A stretch of DNA of 64,000 nucleotides from Desmonostoc muscorum FACHB-395. GTDB taxonomy: Bacteria > Cyanobacteriota > Cyanobacteriia > Cyanobacteriales > Nostocaceae. Positions within the stretch are counted from its first letter, which is position 1. Each line of letters starts with the position of its first letter. Positions 63,242 through 64,000 of the stretch are shown here, piece by piece. Under the pieces are notes generated by a model, which saw only the letters and a program-made list of their open reading frames with translations, was not told where the DNA came from and searched no databases. Location of the stretch: contig NZ_JACJSF010000001.1 of assembly GCF_014698035.1 (NCBI RefSeq), forward strand, positions 221,211 to 285,210, in the 5' to 3' direction. Position numbers and translations under genes: made by a program.

Positions 63242-64000
63242 ATGTCAGTCCCCCATCTTTATCGTCAACTGCAAGTTCAACTAAGTCAATGGATTTGTCC
63301 CCAAGATCAACGACATCTGCAAGTCTTTTGTGAGAATGTCGCCGCCATTTTGCAAGCTCAAAGCGCCTGTCTGAGCCACTGGTTGCCCTATCTGAGTCAT
63401 AGGGAGTGCAAAGCTCGCAGCCACATGGAGCGCTTAAACTACTTTGTCCATAATCCCAAAATCACTGCCGAAACCTTCTATTTTCCTATGTTGCAGCAGT
63501 TCTTGAACTCCTGGGAGGGCATGGCGATGACACTAACACTTGATACCAGTATGTTATGGGATCAATATTGCTTAATTGAGATCTGTTTAGTTTGGGGTGG
63601 ACGCTCTATTCCACTTGGTCAAACGGTATTGGAGCATGGCAGTGCCACCGTGGGCTTTGAGGACTACTGCCCCGTGTTAGAAACGACGTTAAGGCTGCTG
63701 CCGGCAGAATGTCATGTGACGTTGTTAGCGGATCGAGGATTTGAACATGGTGCGTTGATCCGGTGGTTACGGGAGCATCAATGGTCGTGGTCGAATGGCA
63801 CTAAGATAAGCGCAAACCTATGATTTAACTGGCTTTTGAGTGTGGGAAGTGTGGGGAGAGGGGGGAGTGTGGGGGGTAAGACTTCTTCCCCGTCCTCCCA
63901 CACCTCCCACACCTCCCACACCTCCCACACCCTGCCCTGACGAAGTTTCAGCTTTTCTTAGTGCCATTCGGTCGTGGTCTATTCGGGCGAAATCGGACTT
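63242..64000 (+). pseudogene. IS4-like transposase interrupted by a MITE, 3-prime end beyond the window
   Basis: The frame from ATG 63242 (MSVPHLYRQLQVQL) has the DDE marks LTLDTSMLWD and LLADRGFEHGALIRWLREH. At 63793 a 177-bp insert breaks it, so reading stops at 63823. Joining 63792 to 63980 restores WSWSIRAKSDL in the same frame, typical transposase sequence. This shows the insertion is recent. The left end of the IS was not located. Confidence 0.85.
63793..63969. mobile_element. 177-bp MITE with terminal inverted repeats and 10-bp target duplication
   Basis: The left end GAATGGCACTAAGATAAGC and the right end (complement GAATGGCACTAAGAAAAGC) differ by one base. Both flanks carry GGTCGTGGTC (63783-63792 and 63970-63979), a 10-bp target duplication. 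The interior is a GTGTGGG / CCCACAC hairpin and has no coding capacity. Confidence 0.92.

Overview
This window looks like chromosomal DNA from a filamentous, Nostoc-like (Nostocales) cyanobacterium. The evidence is the very frequent HIP1 octamer (GCGATCGC) inside genes, heptameric short tandem repeats of the ATGACAA type, many families of small palindromic repeats typical of Nostoc/Anabaena genomes, and gene families characteristic of cyanobacteria. No tRNA, rRNA or CRISPR array was recognised.

Layout. 0-9 kb: mechanosensitive channel, ABC exporter pair, pentapeptide-repeat protein, purT, cysK, a J-domain protein and a fused double 6-pyruvoyl-tetrahydropterin-synthase-like protein. 9-20 kb: Uma2 nuclease, PrsW-like protease with a methyltransferase, mscL, DUF3352 protein, M1 aminopeptidase with HEAT repeats, ABC1/UbiB kinase. 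20-31 kb: a surface-polysaccharide or glycan cluster, with eight glycosyltransferases or glycosyltransferase-like proteins plus an MsbA-like exporter carrying an unusual C-terminal histidine-kinase phosphoacceptor-like region. 31-37 kb: gloB, rplI, intein-containing dnaB, an FKBP isomerase and small proteins.

37.7-43.7 kb holds the most interesting locus. A minus-strand block has five near-identical 86-88-residue peptides on a 381-387 bp tandem period, a sixth divergent peptide, an aminoglycoside-phosphotransferase-like kinase and a HopA1-like protein. Kinase plus HopA1-like lyase is the split Ser/Thr dehydratase known from thioamitide and class V lanthipeptide pathways. The peptides look like RiPP precursors but contain no cysteine, so the product would not be a classical lanthipeptide. 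A further small peptide with a Gly-Gly leader lies upstream.

43.9-58.7 kb: an M16 peptidase pair (one active, one lacking the zinc motif), TetR regulator, DUF4332, DUF29, PhzF, an Asp/Lys-rich lipoprotein, M24 aminopeptidase, DsbA-like protein, Uma2, ffh, rpsP with a KH protein, PhoH and a ChuX-like protein. 59-64 kb: Fic protein, secreted DUF6816-like protein, ABC exporter, and an IS4-like transposase broken by a 177 bp MITE with a 10 bp target duplication.

Several palindromic repeats have entered coding sequence: an in-frame insert in the M1 aminopeptidase, and a 116 bp element in the N-terminal region of an M16 peptidase that makes its start doubtful.
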